DNA of 64,000 bases. Origin: Clostridia bacterium (GTDB lineage Bacteria; Bacillota; Clostridia; Christensenellales; DTU072). Shown here piece after piece: positions 1 through 8,258 of this stretch. Position 1 is the stretch's first letter. Every line of letters begins with the position of its first letter. Location: NCBI GenBank assembly GCA_017403145.1, contig JAFQOO010000005.1, forward strand, positions 233,141 through 297,140, in the 5' to 3' direction. The notes under the pieces are model-generated. The model ran no database searches. It worked only from the letters and a program-made list of their open reading frames with translations, and was not told where the DNA came from. The position numbers were made by a program, and so were the translations under genes.

Positions 1-3000
1 GAGCATAAGGTATGTTGCGACGTTATTATTATAAGCAACGGTCAATGCATCTAGACAGTCTTCAAAAGCGCCCTCACCTACTTTTATCAACTTCGAATTT
101 GCTTTATCAATTTGAATGGTAGCTAAAGAATAGTTCATTCTAAATGCATATTCACCGATAGTTTCTACGCTGTTAGGAATATTTAATGATGAAAGTGCTG
201 AACAACCATCAAATGCATAAGCACCAATTTCTGTTAATATGGTACCTTCTTCAAATATGATATTTTTCAAATTGGTAAGGTTTGCAAAAGCTCCACCCCT
301 CAATTTAACAACACTACTCGGTATTACGTAACTATTAAGTTCACTATCAGAAAGTATCGTTATAGCCGAGTATAATATCGACTTGTCTACTGAATACAAT
401 ACACCATATTGGTCTACTACAAAATTATTATTGGCTTCAACGTTAAACTTTTGTAGTGAATAACAAGCAGTAAATGCATTATCGCCAATAGTAACAACGT
501 TTGCAGGAATGATAATTTCGTCGATAAATAACGTTTTATCAAAACCGGCAAAAGCATTGTCAGCTATTGCAACAACAGGCTTACCTTTATAATTATTGGG
601 AATACGTAAGGTAACGTGAGAATACTCGGCAAGAGTTGTTTCAAAACCAACGACGGTATAACTTGAAGGATTATCAACATCGTCAGCTTCATATATCAAG
701 CCTTCGGTACCAATCCATTCATCAGACCATTTTGCGTATAAAGTAACGTCTTTGGTAATCTTCAAAGTTGCTAAATCGACAGGCAAAGTAACAAAATTGC
801 TTTCTGTATACCAGCCTTCAAATATAAACCTACCTTCCGTACCATCAGGATATGACGGAGTAACCAATGTATCGGGAGCTGTAATTCCTACGGTTGCATA
901 ATTGATAAGTTGAGGTTCGCCTATTAATGTGTAATCATAAGAATAGCCATCAGCACCCTGTGATATAGTCAAGTTGTTAAAGGATACGCTAAATTGTTTA
1001 ACATCAACCGAAGCATAGAACGCCCTATCGTAGAACGCATCTTCACTATACTCGTGGAAATCATCAACAGGAATTCCATTTGCATATTCTTCAACCGAAT
1101 ACCATACTCTTTGTGCGCCAATCATCCAATATGCATTATTGGTGGGTGCAATCCCAACGGAATCTCTTATAGCAGAATAATAAGAGCCCTCATAATATAC
1201 GTAATCACCGGCGGTATAAGAAGTGTTTGCATCGTACATAGGTGCATATTCATAATAATACCAAGCAACTACCTCGTATCCTTGCATAATTATTTGTGGA
1301 GGAACAACATCTTTACCAACTTCAACGTAGATAGGTTCTGGATTAAACTCAACGTCTTTTAGATATTCAACGTCGGGCAATCTAAACTCTACTTTATATG
1401 GACGTCTTGCCAAATCGAAGTAATAGTCAGCATTATCTACAACGTCAACTGGGAAAGTGGCTTTCTTCTCCTTCGATAAAGTAGGTGAAGTATACCACAA
1501 AATTTCATAATATTTACCATCATATCCTGGATAATTGGTGCCATCTATCTCTCTATCGAGAGTTAAATCTATAGCGGGTATACGTTCACCATATTCATAT
1601 TTCAAAGTATCGGTAACGTTTTCGTCCATACCATCCATACGATAATGGAAGTTTATATTAAAGACTTTGGGTGTATAATATGCATATACGTTAACGTCTT
1701 CTACCATCGCAATTTGCTTTAAGGGGAATTCTATAAGCTCTCCTTCACCAAAATTGGGATTATAGCCACGATTGGTTACTTTCCAAACACCATTGTACCC
1801 TGTCTTATCCGGAACAATAGGCTCTTGGTCGATAAAAGTGTTATAGGGAACGGTTCTTGTTGCATTGGCAATTATCTTATTATCTTCATCGTAAAAATAC
1901 ATTGAATATGATTTAATATCATATTTTGCAGTAATCAACAAGTCCACCGTTGCTTTATTGTATATGGGTTCTTGGGAGGTAGCATTGTCAATCCAAGTAC
2001 CATCATAACCTACTTTTTCGGGCAAACTAGGTACAGGAAGTATATTCTTTTGCAATACGGTATTGTAAGGAACTTGCGTTCTATATACACCGCCTACTAT
2101 TTCCACACCACCTACTATTGTTCCATCTGCCCAAGCATCAGAAATATAAGTAAGAGTTATCATTTTAGTAGAATAACGCAATCTTATTTCTAAATTTGCA
2201 TAAATTCCATACGTATACTCGTTAGCATTAACGTCATAATTTATATTTACAACTTGGGCGTTAGTATCGTCTAAATTATAAATTTCATAACGGTCAAAAG
2301 TGTAACCTATCTTTTCTGAATATTTATATAAAATAAGGTCCGTTCCGTGTTCAACGTTATAAACGCCATCAAGACTCTCTTTGCGTCTATCATCTTCATA
2401 AACAACGTAAGAAACGTTATACTTTCTTTCATCGGACCACTTTGCAAAAAGATTTAAATTACGTTTCAATGTATATGGAGTTATTATTTTTGCACCCGTA
2501 CCTTGCTTGTCTTCATACCATCCTAAGAATTCATATCCATCTCTTACAGGTGTGGGAATTGCTTCCAAAACGTCTTCTTTTATAGTCAATACGTTGGGTT
2601 GCCCCTCGTAATTTATAAATGCACCTTCACCAGCATCAAAAACTACCGTATATTCTCTAATGGTAACCGGTGAATTTAGTTTTAAAGTAACAAGCAATTC
2701 TGCACCTTGATAACGCAATCTAATCGTTTTAGTACCGGCAAAATAGATTTTTTCCAAATCTTCGCTTGCAACCATTGATTCGGTTGCTACGAATTCACCA
2801 AGAATATTGTTTTCGCTATCATAAACGTAAAAAGAAATTTGGTTCCAATCTATTTCACCAACTGTAAACTCAAAATATTCTTTGTCCTTTTCGACCAGCT
2901 CAAGCGTATACTTGTTTGATTCATCTATCGTACAAGCAACAAAGGTCATCATAATGATAGCTAATAAAATTATCGATATTGTTAGAATTAGTGATTTGCG

Positions 3001-3003
3001 CAT
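1..3003 (-). CDS. Partial cell-surface lipoprotein with InlB-like repeats, a CBM5/12-like segment and LRR_5 repeats
   Basis: The frame is open for 1001 codons from an ATG at 3003 to the left edge, so the C-terminus is outside the window. Residues 1-24 form a lipoprotein signal: basic start, a hydrophobic run, then FVAC with the lipidated Cys at 24. Residues about 148-186 and 711-756 look like Listeria-Bacteroides (Flg_new/InlB B) repeats, with the motifs GYEFLGWYE and LFAKWSDE, then FEGWYTES and LYAKWSDE. Residues about 588-628 resemble a carbohydrate-binding module 5/12 (SYTAGDYVYYEGSYYSA). From about 784 onward there are BspA-type leucine-rich repeats (IGDNAFTAC, IGAYAFDGCSALSSLNIP). A Shine-Dalgarno AAAGGTG precedes the start. 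This suggests an extracellular adhesin or glycan-binding protein anchored to the membrane. The ligand is unknown. Confidence 0.85.
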   Translation of the reverse strand, partial: MRKSLILTISIILLAIIMMTFVACTIDESNKYTLELVEKDKEYFEFTVGEIDWNQISFYVYDSENNILGEFVATESMVASEDLEKIYFAGTKTIRLRYQGAELLVTLKLNSPVTIREYTVVFDAGEGAFINYEGQPNVLTIKEDVLEAIPTPVRDGYEFLGWYEDKQGTGAKIITPYTLKRNLNLFAKWSDERKYNVSYVVYEDDRRKESLDGVYNVEHGTDLILYKYSEKIGYTFDRYEIYNLDDTNAQVVNINYDVNANEYTYGIYANLEIRLRYSTKMITLTYISDAWADGTIVGGVEIVGGVYRTQVPYNTVLQKNILPVPSLPEKVGYDGTWIDNATSQEPIYNKATVDLLITAKYDIKSYSMYFYDEDNKIIANATRTVPYNTFIDQEPIVPDKTGYNGVWKVTNRGYNPNFGEGELIEFPLKQIAMVEDVNVYAYYTPKVFNINFHYRMDGMDENVTDTLKYEYGERIPAIDLTLDREIDGTNYPGYDGKYYEILWYTSPTLSKEKKATFPVDVVDNADYYFDLARRPYKVEFRLPDVEYLKDVEFNPEPIYVEVGKDVVPPQIIMQGYEVVAWYYYEYAPMYDANTSYTAGDYVYYEGSYYSAIRDSVGIAPTNNAYWMIGAQRVWYSVEEYANGIPVDDFHEYSEDAFYDRAFYASVDVKQFSVSFNNLTISQGADGYSYDYTLIGEPQLINYATVGITAPDTLVTPSYPDGTEGRFIFEGWYTESNFVTLPVDLATLKITKDVTLYAKWSDEWIGTEGLIYEADDVDNPSSYTVVGFETTLAEYSHVTLRIPNNYKGKPVVAIADNAFAGFDKTLFIDEIIIPANVVTIGDNAFTACYSLQKFNVEANNNFVVDQYGVLYSVDKSILYSAITILSDSELNSYVIPSSVVKLRGGAFANLTNLKNIIFEEGTILTEIGAYAFDGCSALSSLNIPNSVETIGEYAFRMNYSLATIQIDKANSKLIKVGEGAFEDCLDALTVAYNNNVATYLML

Positions 3004-3037
3004 ACAGGTACACCTTTAGACATTATAATCTATACTA

Positions 3038-3066
3038 ATATTACATTATAAAATTATAAAAGTCAA
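3038..3066 (-). promoter_or_regulatory. SigA-type promoter of the lipoprotein gene
   Basis: On the minus strand TTGACT (3061-3066) and TAATAT (3038-3043) are separated by exactly 17 bases. This gives a leader of about 30 bases before the ATG at 3003. Confidence 0.65.
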
Positions 3067-3083
3067 TACTTATATTTTAAAAA

Positions 3084-3096
3084 GGCGTACGCGCGT
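3084..3096. promoter_or_regulatory. Intergenic CG-rich palindromic block (possible operator)
   Basis: The block GGCGTACGCGCGT stands out in an AT-rich divergent intergenic region. It holds two overlapping palindromes, GCGTACGC (3085-3092) and ACGCGCGT (3089-3096). Similar alternating CG blocks occur in the promoters before the helicase (16298-16323) and lacZ (32878-32886). Here the link to a particular promoter is not clear. Confidence 0.35.
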
Positions 3097-3114
3097 AATA
3101 ATCAAAACTGCTAC

Positions 3115-3143
3115 TTGCATTATTTTTGCATTCAATATATAAT
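3115..3143 (+). promoter_or_regulatory. Putative promoter of the metallo-hydrolase/PfkB-like pair
   Basis: A perfect TATAAT at 3138-3143 lies 17 bases after TTGCAT (3115-3120), a weak -35. The ATG follows at 3177. Confidence 0.5.
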
Positions 3144-3176
3144 CTAATTAACAAACTCAAAAAAGGCAAAATATTT

Positions 3177-3863
3177 ATGAAGTTAACGGTTTTAGGAAAA
3201 TATGGTCCCTATCCTAATGGTGCAAATACTGCTTGTAGCGGTTATTTAATTGAACAGGATTCAACAAAAATTTTAGTTGATTGTGGTTCTGGTGTTTTAT
3301 CTAGACTTATCTCTGCTATAGATATAAATGAATTAAGTGCAATCTATTTAACTCATTTACATTTCGACCACACCTCCGATTTATTACCAATGGGATACTT
3401 GCTTGATGATTTGAACAAAGACGTTCCCGTATATACACATTTGACAAATTGTGAATATGAGAAAATATTGTTTAAAAACAAACACTTTATTACAACCCAT
3501 ATTGATGGCAACTCAATAGTTAATATTGGGAACCTAAAGCTATCTTTTATGGAAATGTGTCATCCGGTAATAAATTTTGGTGTTTTAATTGAAGGCGACA
3601 AAAAATTGGGTATAACCGGGGACACTAAGTATTGCGAAAACGTCATAAGCTTAGCTAAACAAAGTGATTATTTACTAGCCGATTGCTCAAAGCCTATAGG
3701 CTTTAATGGACCTCATATGGGTGCTGAATGGGCTTTGGAAATTGTTAAAGAAAGCGGAACAACTATTCTTGCAACTCACCTAAGTCCATTTACTCAAAAC
3801 GATATCTTTAAAAATCAAGAAAGAATAATTTCTGTTGAAGAATTGAAAACGTATTACTTATAA
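3177..3863 (+). CDS. MBL-fold metallo-hydrolase, short RNase Z-like type
   Basis: This 228-residue metallo-beta-lactamase-fold enzyme carries the zinc motif THLHFDHTSDL (HxHxDH). It also has the later ligands CHPV and GITGDTKY (the bridging Asp) and the final ATHLSPF. The layout resembles the short RNase Z-like/YhfI group, so a phosphodiesterase or related hydrolase activity is likely, but the substrate cannot be read from sequence. I place the start at the ATG at 3177, because the upstream in-frame TTG at 3126 lies between the promoter elements. A weak AAGG ribosome site lies about 12 bases upstream. The next gene starts one base after this stop, so the two are almost certainly co-transcribed. 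Confidence 0.85.
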   Translation: MKLTVLGKYGPYPNGANTACSGYLIEQDSTKILVDCGSGVLSRLISAIDINELSAIYLTHLHFDHTSDLLPMGYLLDDLNKDVPVYTHLTNCEYEKILFKNKHFITTHIDGNSIVNIGNLKLSFMEMCHPVINFGVLIEGDKKLGITGDTKYCENVISLAKQSDYLLADCSKPIGFNGPHMGAEWALEIVKESGTTILATHLSPFTQNDIFKNQERIISVEELKTYYL

Positions 3864-3864
3864 A

Positions 3865-4836
3865 ATGAACGTAAAAAGAAAGAAAGTCGTACTTCCAAAA
3901 GAAACAAAATTTGATTCTGTCATTTTTGGAATTATTTCTAAACAATACTATGAAGACTACCTCGATAACGTTGAAGAACGTATTGGTGGTCCACTTATTT
4001 ATGCAAATAGTGCTTGTGCATCAAACAATTCTTACGTTGCATTGGTAACCAAATTTTCCGATGAAGATTCTTTTATGCTAGATTATCTAAATGGAAAAAA
4101 TTCCAAAATATTCCACTACAATGATACTAACTCACATTGTTTAACTATAAAATTGAAGAAAATCAATCAAACACAAGAGAAAGCATTTGTATATTATGAT
4201 TTAAGAACGACGACTTTCAATGAAGCTAATTTACCAAACGTTAGTGCATATAATTACGTATTTCTTGAGGGTGCTATTGGAGATTACGACTTAAATTTAA
4301 TTAAAAAATGCTCTGAACTTGGGGACGTCGCTCTTGATGGTTCGGCATTCATAAATAAAGTAGACAATACTACAGGATTATTGACTTATACCGAAGACAA
4401 CAACATTAAAGAAATAATCCCCTATTGTCATTATATTAAATTCACTTGCGAAGAAAGTGAGCTCTTAACCGGCAAAACCAACGTTAAAGAAGCTTGCGAG
4501 ATAATAAAATCTTGGGGCGCGCAAGAAATAATAATAACTAAAAGAGATATAGTATGCGTACTAGATAAAAATGGAAATTATATTGAAGAACGTATAGTTG
4601 AAAAACCAAACCTAAACTATGCTTTTTTAGATACTACGGTCTTCGTATCCTACGTAAATCAAAGGATTACCTCCGACCCCATTTATTCATTATATTGTGC
4701 GTGCGCTATAGGCACTCTAAAATTAAAACGACCTGGACCGCTATTATGTAATCGTGCAGATATTGACCACTGCTTAAAATTCTATTATTATTTTAAACCC
4801 GTTGAAACAATAGAACCGGTCGAAGACGATATTTAG
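3865..4836 (+). CDS. PfkB/ribokinase-fold protein lacking the catalytic GAGD motif
   Basis: The 323-residue protein has the outline of a PfkB-family carbohydrate or nucleoside kinase. There is an N-terminal IGGPLIYANSACASNN region, a KFTCEESELLTG segment (family pattern K-x-x-E-x-E-x-L-x-G) and a C-terminal helical part. The family's anion-hole and catalytic motif, normally DTTGAGD, reads LDTTVFVSYVNQ instead, so the catalytic Asp and both glycines are gone. The ATP-side TxGxxG stretch is also changed (ITKRDIV). Such a protein may bind a sugar or nucleoside without phosphorylating it, or may be decaying, although the frame is intact. It lies one base after the metallo-hydrolase gene, and a terminator follows at once. 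Confidence 0.7.
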   Translation: MNVKRKKVVLPKETKFDSVIFGIISKQYYEDYLDNVEERIGGPLIYANSACASNNSYVALVTKFSDEDSFMLDYLNGKNSKIFHYNDTNSHCLTIKLKKINQTQEKAFVYYDLRTTTFNEANLPNVSAYNYVFLEGAIGDYDLNLIKKCSELGDVALDGSAFINKVDNTTGLLTYTEDNNIKEIIPYCHYIKFTCEESELLTGKTNVKEACEIIKSWGAQEIIITKRDIVCVLDKNGNYIEERIVEKPNLNYAFLDTTVFVSYVNQRITSDPIYSLYCACAIGTLKLKRPGPLLCNRADIDHCLKFYYYFKPVETIEPVEDDI

Positions 4837-4837
4837 T

Positions 4838-4865
4838 AAAAAAGAACCTATTAGGTTCTTTTTTT
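4838..4865. terminator. Bidirectional intrinsic terminator
   Basis: The stem AAGAACC (4842-4848) pairs with GGTTCTT (4854-4860) across a 5-base loop. A run of T follows on the plus strand, and a run of A precedes it (T on the minus strand). It lies between the convergent PfkB-like and GDPD genes and can serve both. Confidence 0.85.
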
Positions 4866-5682
4866 AATTTAAATATTCTTGTAACTCTTTGACCCAATCT
4901 GTTTGTATGATATCAAATCCTTTTTCTTTAAAATATCCCCATACTTCATCTTTTTCTCCAAGAACTGCCCTATCATCGGTTAAACCTGCAGATATAATGT
5001 CTTTATAATTATACACAATACTATTAACCCACGCTAAAAGATTGTTACTATGTAAAAAATCTAAATGCTGATTAGAAATCAAGTCGCTTTCTAAATTATC
5101 AAAAATCAATTCTTCGGCGACCAAATTTACACCTTTAGAAAGTAGTTCTTTTTCTATTCCGCCTATTTTATTACGCATCATTAGCATAAATGGAATATCA
5201 CTAGCAATCTCTTTAACAATATTTATTTTATTGGGAGAATAGTAGCTTTTAATAATTACACTATCACGCATATTATGATAATCCAATTTTTTAACTATCA
5301 ATTGTGGATTATTCCAAAACTTATCAACGTTAATAATACATTTACCTTTTAGAAACTCTAAAGCTTCATCAAGAGTAGAAATTCCGTATTGAGTTTTTGT
5401 TAAATCATTGTTAACGTATTTAATGCGTTTAATTTGTTTCGCAGTTTTAAGTTGTAATGGAATCAACTTTCTTAAATGAGGAAAATCCATAAAAGGATGG
5501 AATACAAACAATTCACCATCTATACTTTTTGTTACGTCAAGTTCAATGATATCAGCACCTTGTGATAGTGCAACCGAAAACGACTCAAGGGTGTTACAAG
5601 GTATATTAGCACTCGAAACACCTCTATGAGATGCTATCAAAATTCTATCTTTTCGCAAGCTTAGCAAATCGTTAAAATTCAT
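4864..5682 (-). CDS. Glycerophosphodiester phosphodiesterase family protein
   Basis: This 272-residue GDPD-family TIM barrel hydrolyses glycerophosphodiesters to sn-glycerol 3-phosphate and an alcohol. The N-terminal motif ASHRGVS supplies the catalytic His, then NTLESF, the metal ligands in IELDV and a second His in FVFHP; all are in place. No signal peptide is visible, so a cytoplasmic phospholipid-turnover role is likely. The ATG overlaps the stop of the LarA-like gene by ATGA, with AAGGAG just upstream, so translation is probably coupled. The bidirectional terminator follows the stop directly. Confidence 0.88.
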   Translation of the reverse strand: MNFNDLLSLRKDRILIASHRGVSSANIPCNTLESFSVALSQGADIIELDVTKSIDGELFVFHPFMDFPHLRKLIPLQLKTAKQIKRIKYVNNDLTKTQYGISTLDEALEFLKGKCIINVDKFWNNPQLIVKKLDYHNMRDSVIIKSYYSPNKINIVKEIASDIPFMLMMRNKIGGIEKELLSKGVNLVAEELIFDNLESDLISNQHLDFLHSNNLLAWVNSIVYNYKDIISAGLTDDRAVLGEKDEVWGYFKEKGFDIIQTDWVKELQEYLN

Positions 5683-6917
5683 TTATTCTCCTTGGGTAAA
5701 GTCGAACCACCATAAGGCATAACGTACACTTTGCTGTTTTCACCAAGTATATTTGTAGCACTTTCAAAAGCAGTTTCTAGGCTACTATATGGCTCTAAAT
5801 GGATACCTTTAACTAGATTTTCATCCAAGTCGGAAACCAAGAAAATCCTTGCGTTTTCTAACACCATAGAAATTGCAGCAGCTTTATGTCCGCCTAGTTT
5901 AAAATCTTTTTTAATGTCTATTATCATTTGAGAAGGAGTCTTAGTGGTCATCCACTCTTCAAACACAACGCTTCCCAAACCTTCCTTACAAGAGGCTAAC
6001 CAAATAATTATGCCACCTTTTTTTACAGCATTTTTAGCATTATCGAGAGCCTTTTGTGCTTGATACATATTTTGGTCTTTGGGATAACCACCGGCACTTA
6101 CAACAACGATATCAGCTCTTTCAGATATATCAACAGAATATAACCCATCTAAAAATTTACAACCTTCCCTATGTGCTAAGACAGAATCACCTGCACAAGC
6201 ATAAATTATATTTTTATGTTCATCTAAAACTACGTTCAATATATAATCAATGCCCAATAGTTTACCAGCTTCTTCTATATCTTTTCTTACAGGACTATTT
6301 AGGTTACCGGCATAAGCTTCGCTATCAACCATCATTCTATGATTTTGTCTAATGGCTTCCTTCGTTGATACTCCGGGCATAATTGCCTTAGCTCCACCAC
6401 TATATCCAGCAAAATAATGGTACTCGATATTTCCCATACATATTATAAAATCACTATTAACTACTCTATCAAATATGTCGACAACGGTGCCATTCGAGGT
6501 TGTGCCAATTCTAATACATTTATCGGGATTCGAGTCAACGCATTCTACCCTATTGAAAACCTCCTCTCCAACAAGATATATCATCTCTTCTTTCGTATGA
6601 GGTCTATGTGAACCTAGAGCAAACACAACCAAAATATCTTCGTCTTTTATCCCTGCTTTATTAAGTCTATCAATAACGGGTGGCAAACATATTTTTGAGG
6701 GCATAGGACGCGTTATATCGCTTGTTATGATACAAACCTTATTACCTGCCTTAACTAAATTTTCGAGCTTATCTGCGCTAATTGGATTGTCCAAAGCTCT
6801 CTCAACTTCTTGAACTCCATTCAAATTAACTTTAACTTCGTTTGGAAGCAATTCTTTTAAAAGTCTAGAAGAACTTATATTAAGTTCAAGTTGTTTTTTA
6901 TCATAACCTAAAAACAT
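5679..6917 (-). CDS. LarA-like nickel-pincer-dependent racemase/epimerase
   Basis: The 412-residue protein belongs to the LarA (DUF2088) family, whose founder is lactate racemase using a nickel-pincer nucleotide. Conserved positions are visible: the Arg in SDITRPMP, the His pair in GSHRPHTKEE, His and Lys in YHYFAGYSGGAKAIMPG (the Lys anchors the cofactor in LarA) and the His of RQNH (nickel ligand). The active site therefore looks complete. LarA homologues act on various 2-hydroxy acids, so lactate is not certain. The cofactor genes larB, larC and larE are not in this window. AGGAGT precedes the ATG, and the gene is first in a two-gene unit with GDPD. Confidence 0.8.
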   Translation of the reverse strand: MFLGYDKKQLELNISSSRLLKELLPNEVKVNLNGVQEVERALDNPISADKLENLVKAGNKVCIITSDITRPMPSKICLPPVIDRLNKAGIKDEDILVVFALGSHRPHTKEEMIYLVGEEVFNRVECVDSNPDKCIRIGTTSNGTVVDIFDRVVNSDFIICMGNIEYHYFAGYSGGAKAIMPGVSTKEAIRQNHRMMVDSEAYAGNLNSPVRKDIEEAGKLLGIDYILNVVLDEHKNIIYACAGDSVLAHREGCKFLDGLYSVDISERADIVVVSAGGYPKDQNMYQAQKALDNAKNAVKKGGIIIWLASCKEGLGSVVFEEWMTTKTPSQMIIDIKKDFKLGGHKAAAISMVLENARIFLVSDLDENLVKGIHLEPYSSLETAFESATNILGENSKVYVMPYGGSTLPKENK

Positions 6918-6947
6918 AACGTACTCCTAAAATTGTTTCTACTATTT

Positions 6948-6976
6948 ATTTTACAATTCAATTATTATTACTGCAA
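6948..6976 (-). promoter_or_regulatory. Promoter of the LarA-like/GDPD operon
   Basis: On the minus strand TTGCAG (6971-6976) and TAAAAT (6948-6953) are 17 bases apart. This lies about 30 bases upstream of the ATG at 6917. Confidence 0.65.
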
Positions 6977-7014
6977 GTATTTATGCATATACAACTAAAA
7001 GAATTATAAAAATA

Positions 7015-7034
7015 AAAGACCCATATGGGTCTTT
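7015..7034 (-). terminator. Terminator of the tRNA-Thr gene
   Basis: The perfect palindrome AAAGACCCATATGGGTCTTT follows the tRNA 3' end on the minus strand and is followed by a T-rich run. Confidence 0.85.
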
Positions 7035-7109
7035 GGAGCTAATGGCCGGACTCGAACCGGCGACCTGTTCATTACGAGTGAACCGCACTACCTACTGTGC
7101 TACATTAGC
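7034..7109 (-). tRNA. tRNA-Thr (anticodon CGT), CCA encoded
   Basis: The minus strand folds as a 76-base tRNA. The acceptor stem GCTAATG/CATTAGC closes it, with discriminator T and an encoded CCA. The anticodon stem GTTCA/TGAAC encloses the loop CTCGTAA, giving anticodon CGT, which reads ACG threonine codons. The T-arm contains GGTTCGAGTCC. It has its own promoter and terminator. Confidence 0.95.
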
Positions 7110-7124
7110 ATAAGTTACTATATT

Positions 7125-7153
7125 ATTTTATAATTGAATACAAAAAAAATCAA
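7125..7153 (-). promoter_or_regulatory. Promoter of the tRNA-Thr gene
   Basis: On the minus strand TTGATT (7148-7153) and TAAAAT (7125-7130) are 17 bases apart. The start point would fall about 10 bases before the tRNA 5' end. Confidence 0.6.
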
Positions 7154-7189
7154 CTAAAATCATATAAAAATCTATGATATTACAATTTA

Positions 7190-7227
7190 TTATAAAAAGA
7201 AACCATCGGAGTTATCCGATGGTTTCT
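7190..7227 (-). terminator. Terminator of the GGGtGRT gene
   Basis: The 13-bp perfect stem AGAAACCATCGGA (7198-7210) pairs with 7215-7227 across a 4-base loop. On the minus strand it is followed by TTTTTATAA. Confidence 0.9.
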
Positions 7228-7244
7228 AATTGCTTGATAATCAA

Positions 7245-8246
7245 TTATTTATTAGCTTCTTCAATAGCAACAGCAACAGCAACGGTCATACCAACCATGG
7301 GGTTGTTACCTGCGCCGATAAGTCCCATCATTTCAACGTGAGCGGGAACGGAAGAAGAACCTGCGAATTGAGCATCACTATGCATTCTACCCATAGTATC
7401 AGTCATACCATAAGAAGCAGGACCTGCAGCCATATTGTCGGGGTGAAGAGTTCTACCGGTACCACCACCTGATGCTACGCTGAAATAGGTCTTACCATTT
7501 TCAAGACACCATTTCTTATAGGTACCACTTACGGGGTGTTGGAAACGAGTGGGGTTGGTGCTGTTACCAGTAATACCAACGTCAACGCCTTCTTTAATCA
7601 TAATTGCAACGCCTTCGTTAACGTCGTTAGAACCATAGCATCTTACCTTAGCTCTTTCTCCGTTACTATAAGCCTTTTCTCTTACGATAGTAAGCTCATC
7701 GGTAAATTGGTTATAATCGGTTTCAACGTAAGTAAATCCATTGATACGACTAATAATATATGCTGCATCCTTTCCTAAACCGTTAAGGATAACGCGTAGA
7801 GGCTCTTTACGAACTTTGTTAGCAGAACGAGCGATACCAATAGCACCTTCTGCTGCTGCAAAAGATTCGTGGCCAGCTACGAATGCAAAGCACTTAGTTT
7901 CTTCGCGGAGAAGTTTAGCAGCTAGGTTACCATGACCAAGACCAACCTTACGGGTGTCAGCAACTGAGCCGGGAACGCAGAATGCTTGAAGACCAGCACC
8001 GATAGCTTCAGCAGCGTCTGCAGCCTTAGTAGCGCCCTTAATAATAGCGTTAGCACAGCCAATGGTATATGCCCAAACAGCGTTTTCAAAAGCGATTGGT
8101 TGAACGCCCTTTACGATAGATTCAACGTCAATACCTTTATTGTCGCAAATGCTCTTTGCTTCAGCAAGGTCTTTAACGCCGATACTATTTAAAAATGCAT
8201 TGATTTTATCTATTCTTCTATCAAAACCTTCAAATCTAATTTCCAT
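7245..8246 (-). CDS. GGGtGRT family protein, function unknown
   Basis: The 333-residue protein carries the signature that names the family, SGGGTGRTLHPDN, at about residues 257-269. It is otherwise rich in Gly, Ala and small residues (AAGPASYGMTD, GLIGAGNNPMVGM). No signal peptide or membrane segment is seen. To my knowledge the family has no assigned activity. It recurs in anaerobic Firmicutes beside a NifU-like scaffold, and that arrangement is seen here: the scaffold gene ends 12 bases upstream. This suggests a role linked to Fe-S or redox metabolism, but that is inference. AGGTG precedes the ATG, and a strong terminator follows the gene. Confidence 0.88.
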   Translation of the reverse strand: MEIRFEGFDRRIDKINAFLNSIGVKDLAEAKSICDNKGIDVESIVKGVQPIAFENAVWAYTIGCANAIIKGATKAADAAEAIGAGLQAFCVPGSVADTRKVGLGHGNLAAKLLREETKCFAFVAGHESFAAAEGAIGIARSANKVRKEPLRVILNGLGKDAAYIISRINGFTYVETDYNQFTDELTIVREKAYSNGERAKVRCYGSNDVNEGVAIMIKEGVDVGITGNSTNPTRFQHPVSGTYKKWCLENGKTYFSVASGGGTGRTLHPDNMAAGPASYGMTDTMGRMHSDAQFAGSSSVPAHVEMMGLIGAGNNPMVGMTVAVAVAIEEANK

Positions 8247-8258
8247 ATTACACCTCCA

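Noticed and set aside
994..2193. Two plus-strand open frames (994-1362 and 1972-2193)
   Set aside because: Both are shadows of the minus-strand lipoprotein gene, which is open over all of 1-3003.
3126..3176. A TTG start adding 17 residues to the metallo-hydrolase
   Set aside because: The extension lies over the spacer and -10 of the putative promoter, and the family begins at the ATG at 3177 (MKLTVLGKYG).
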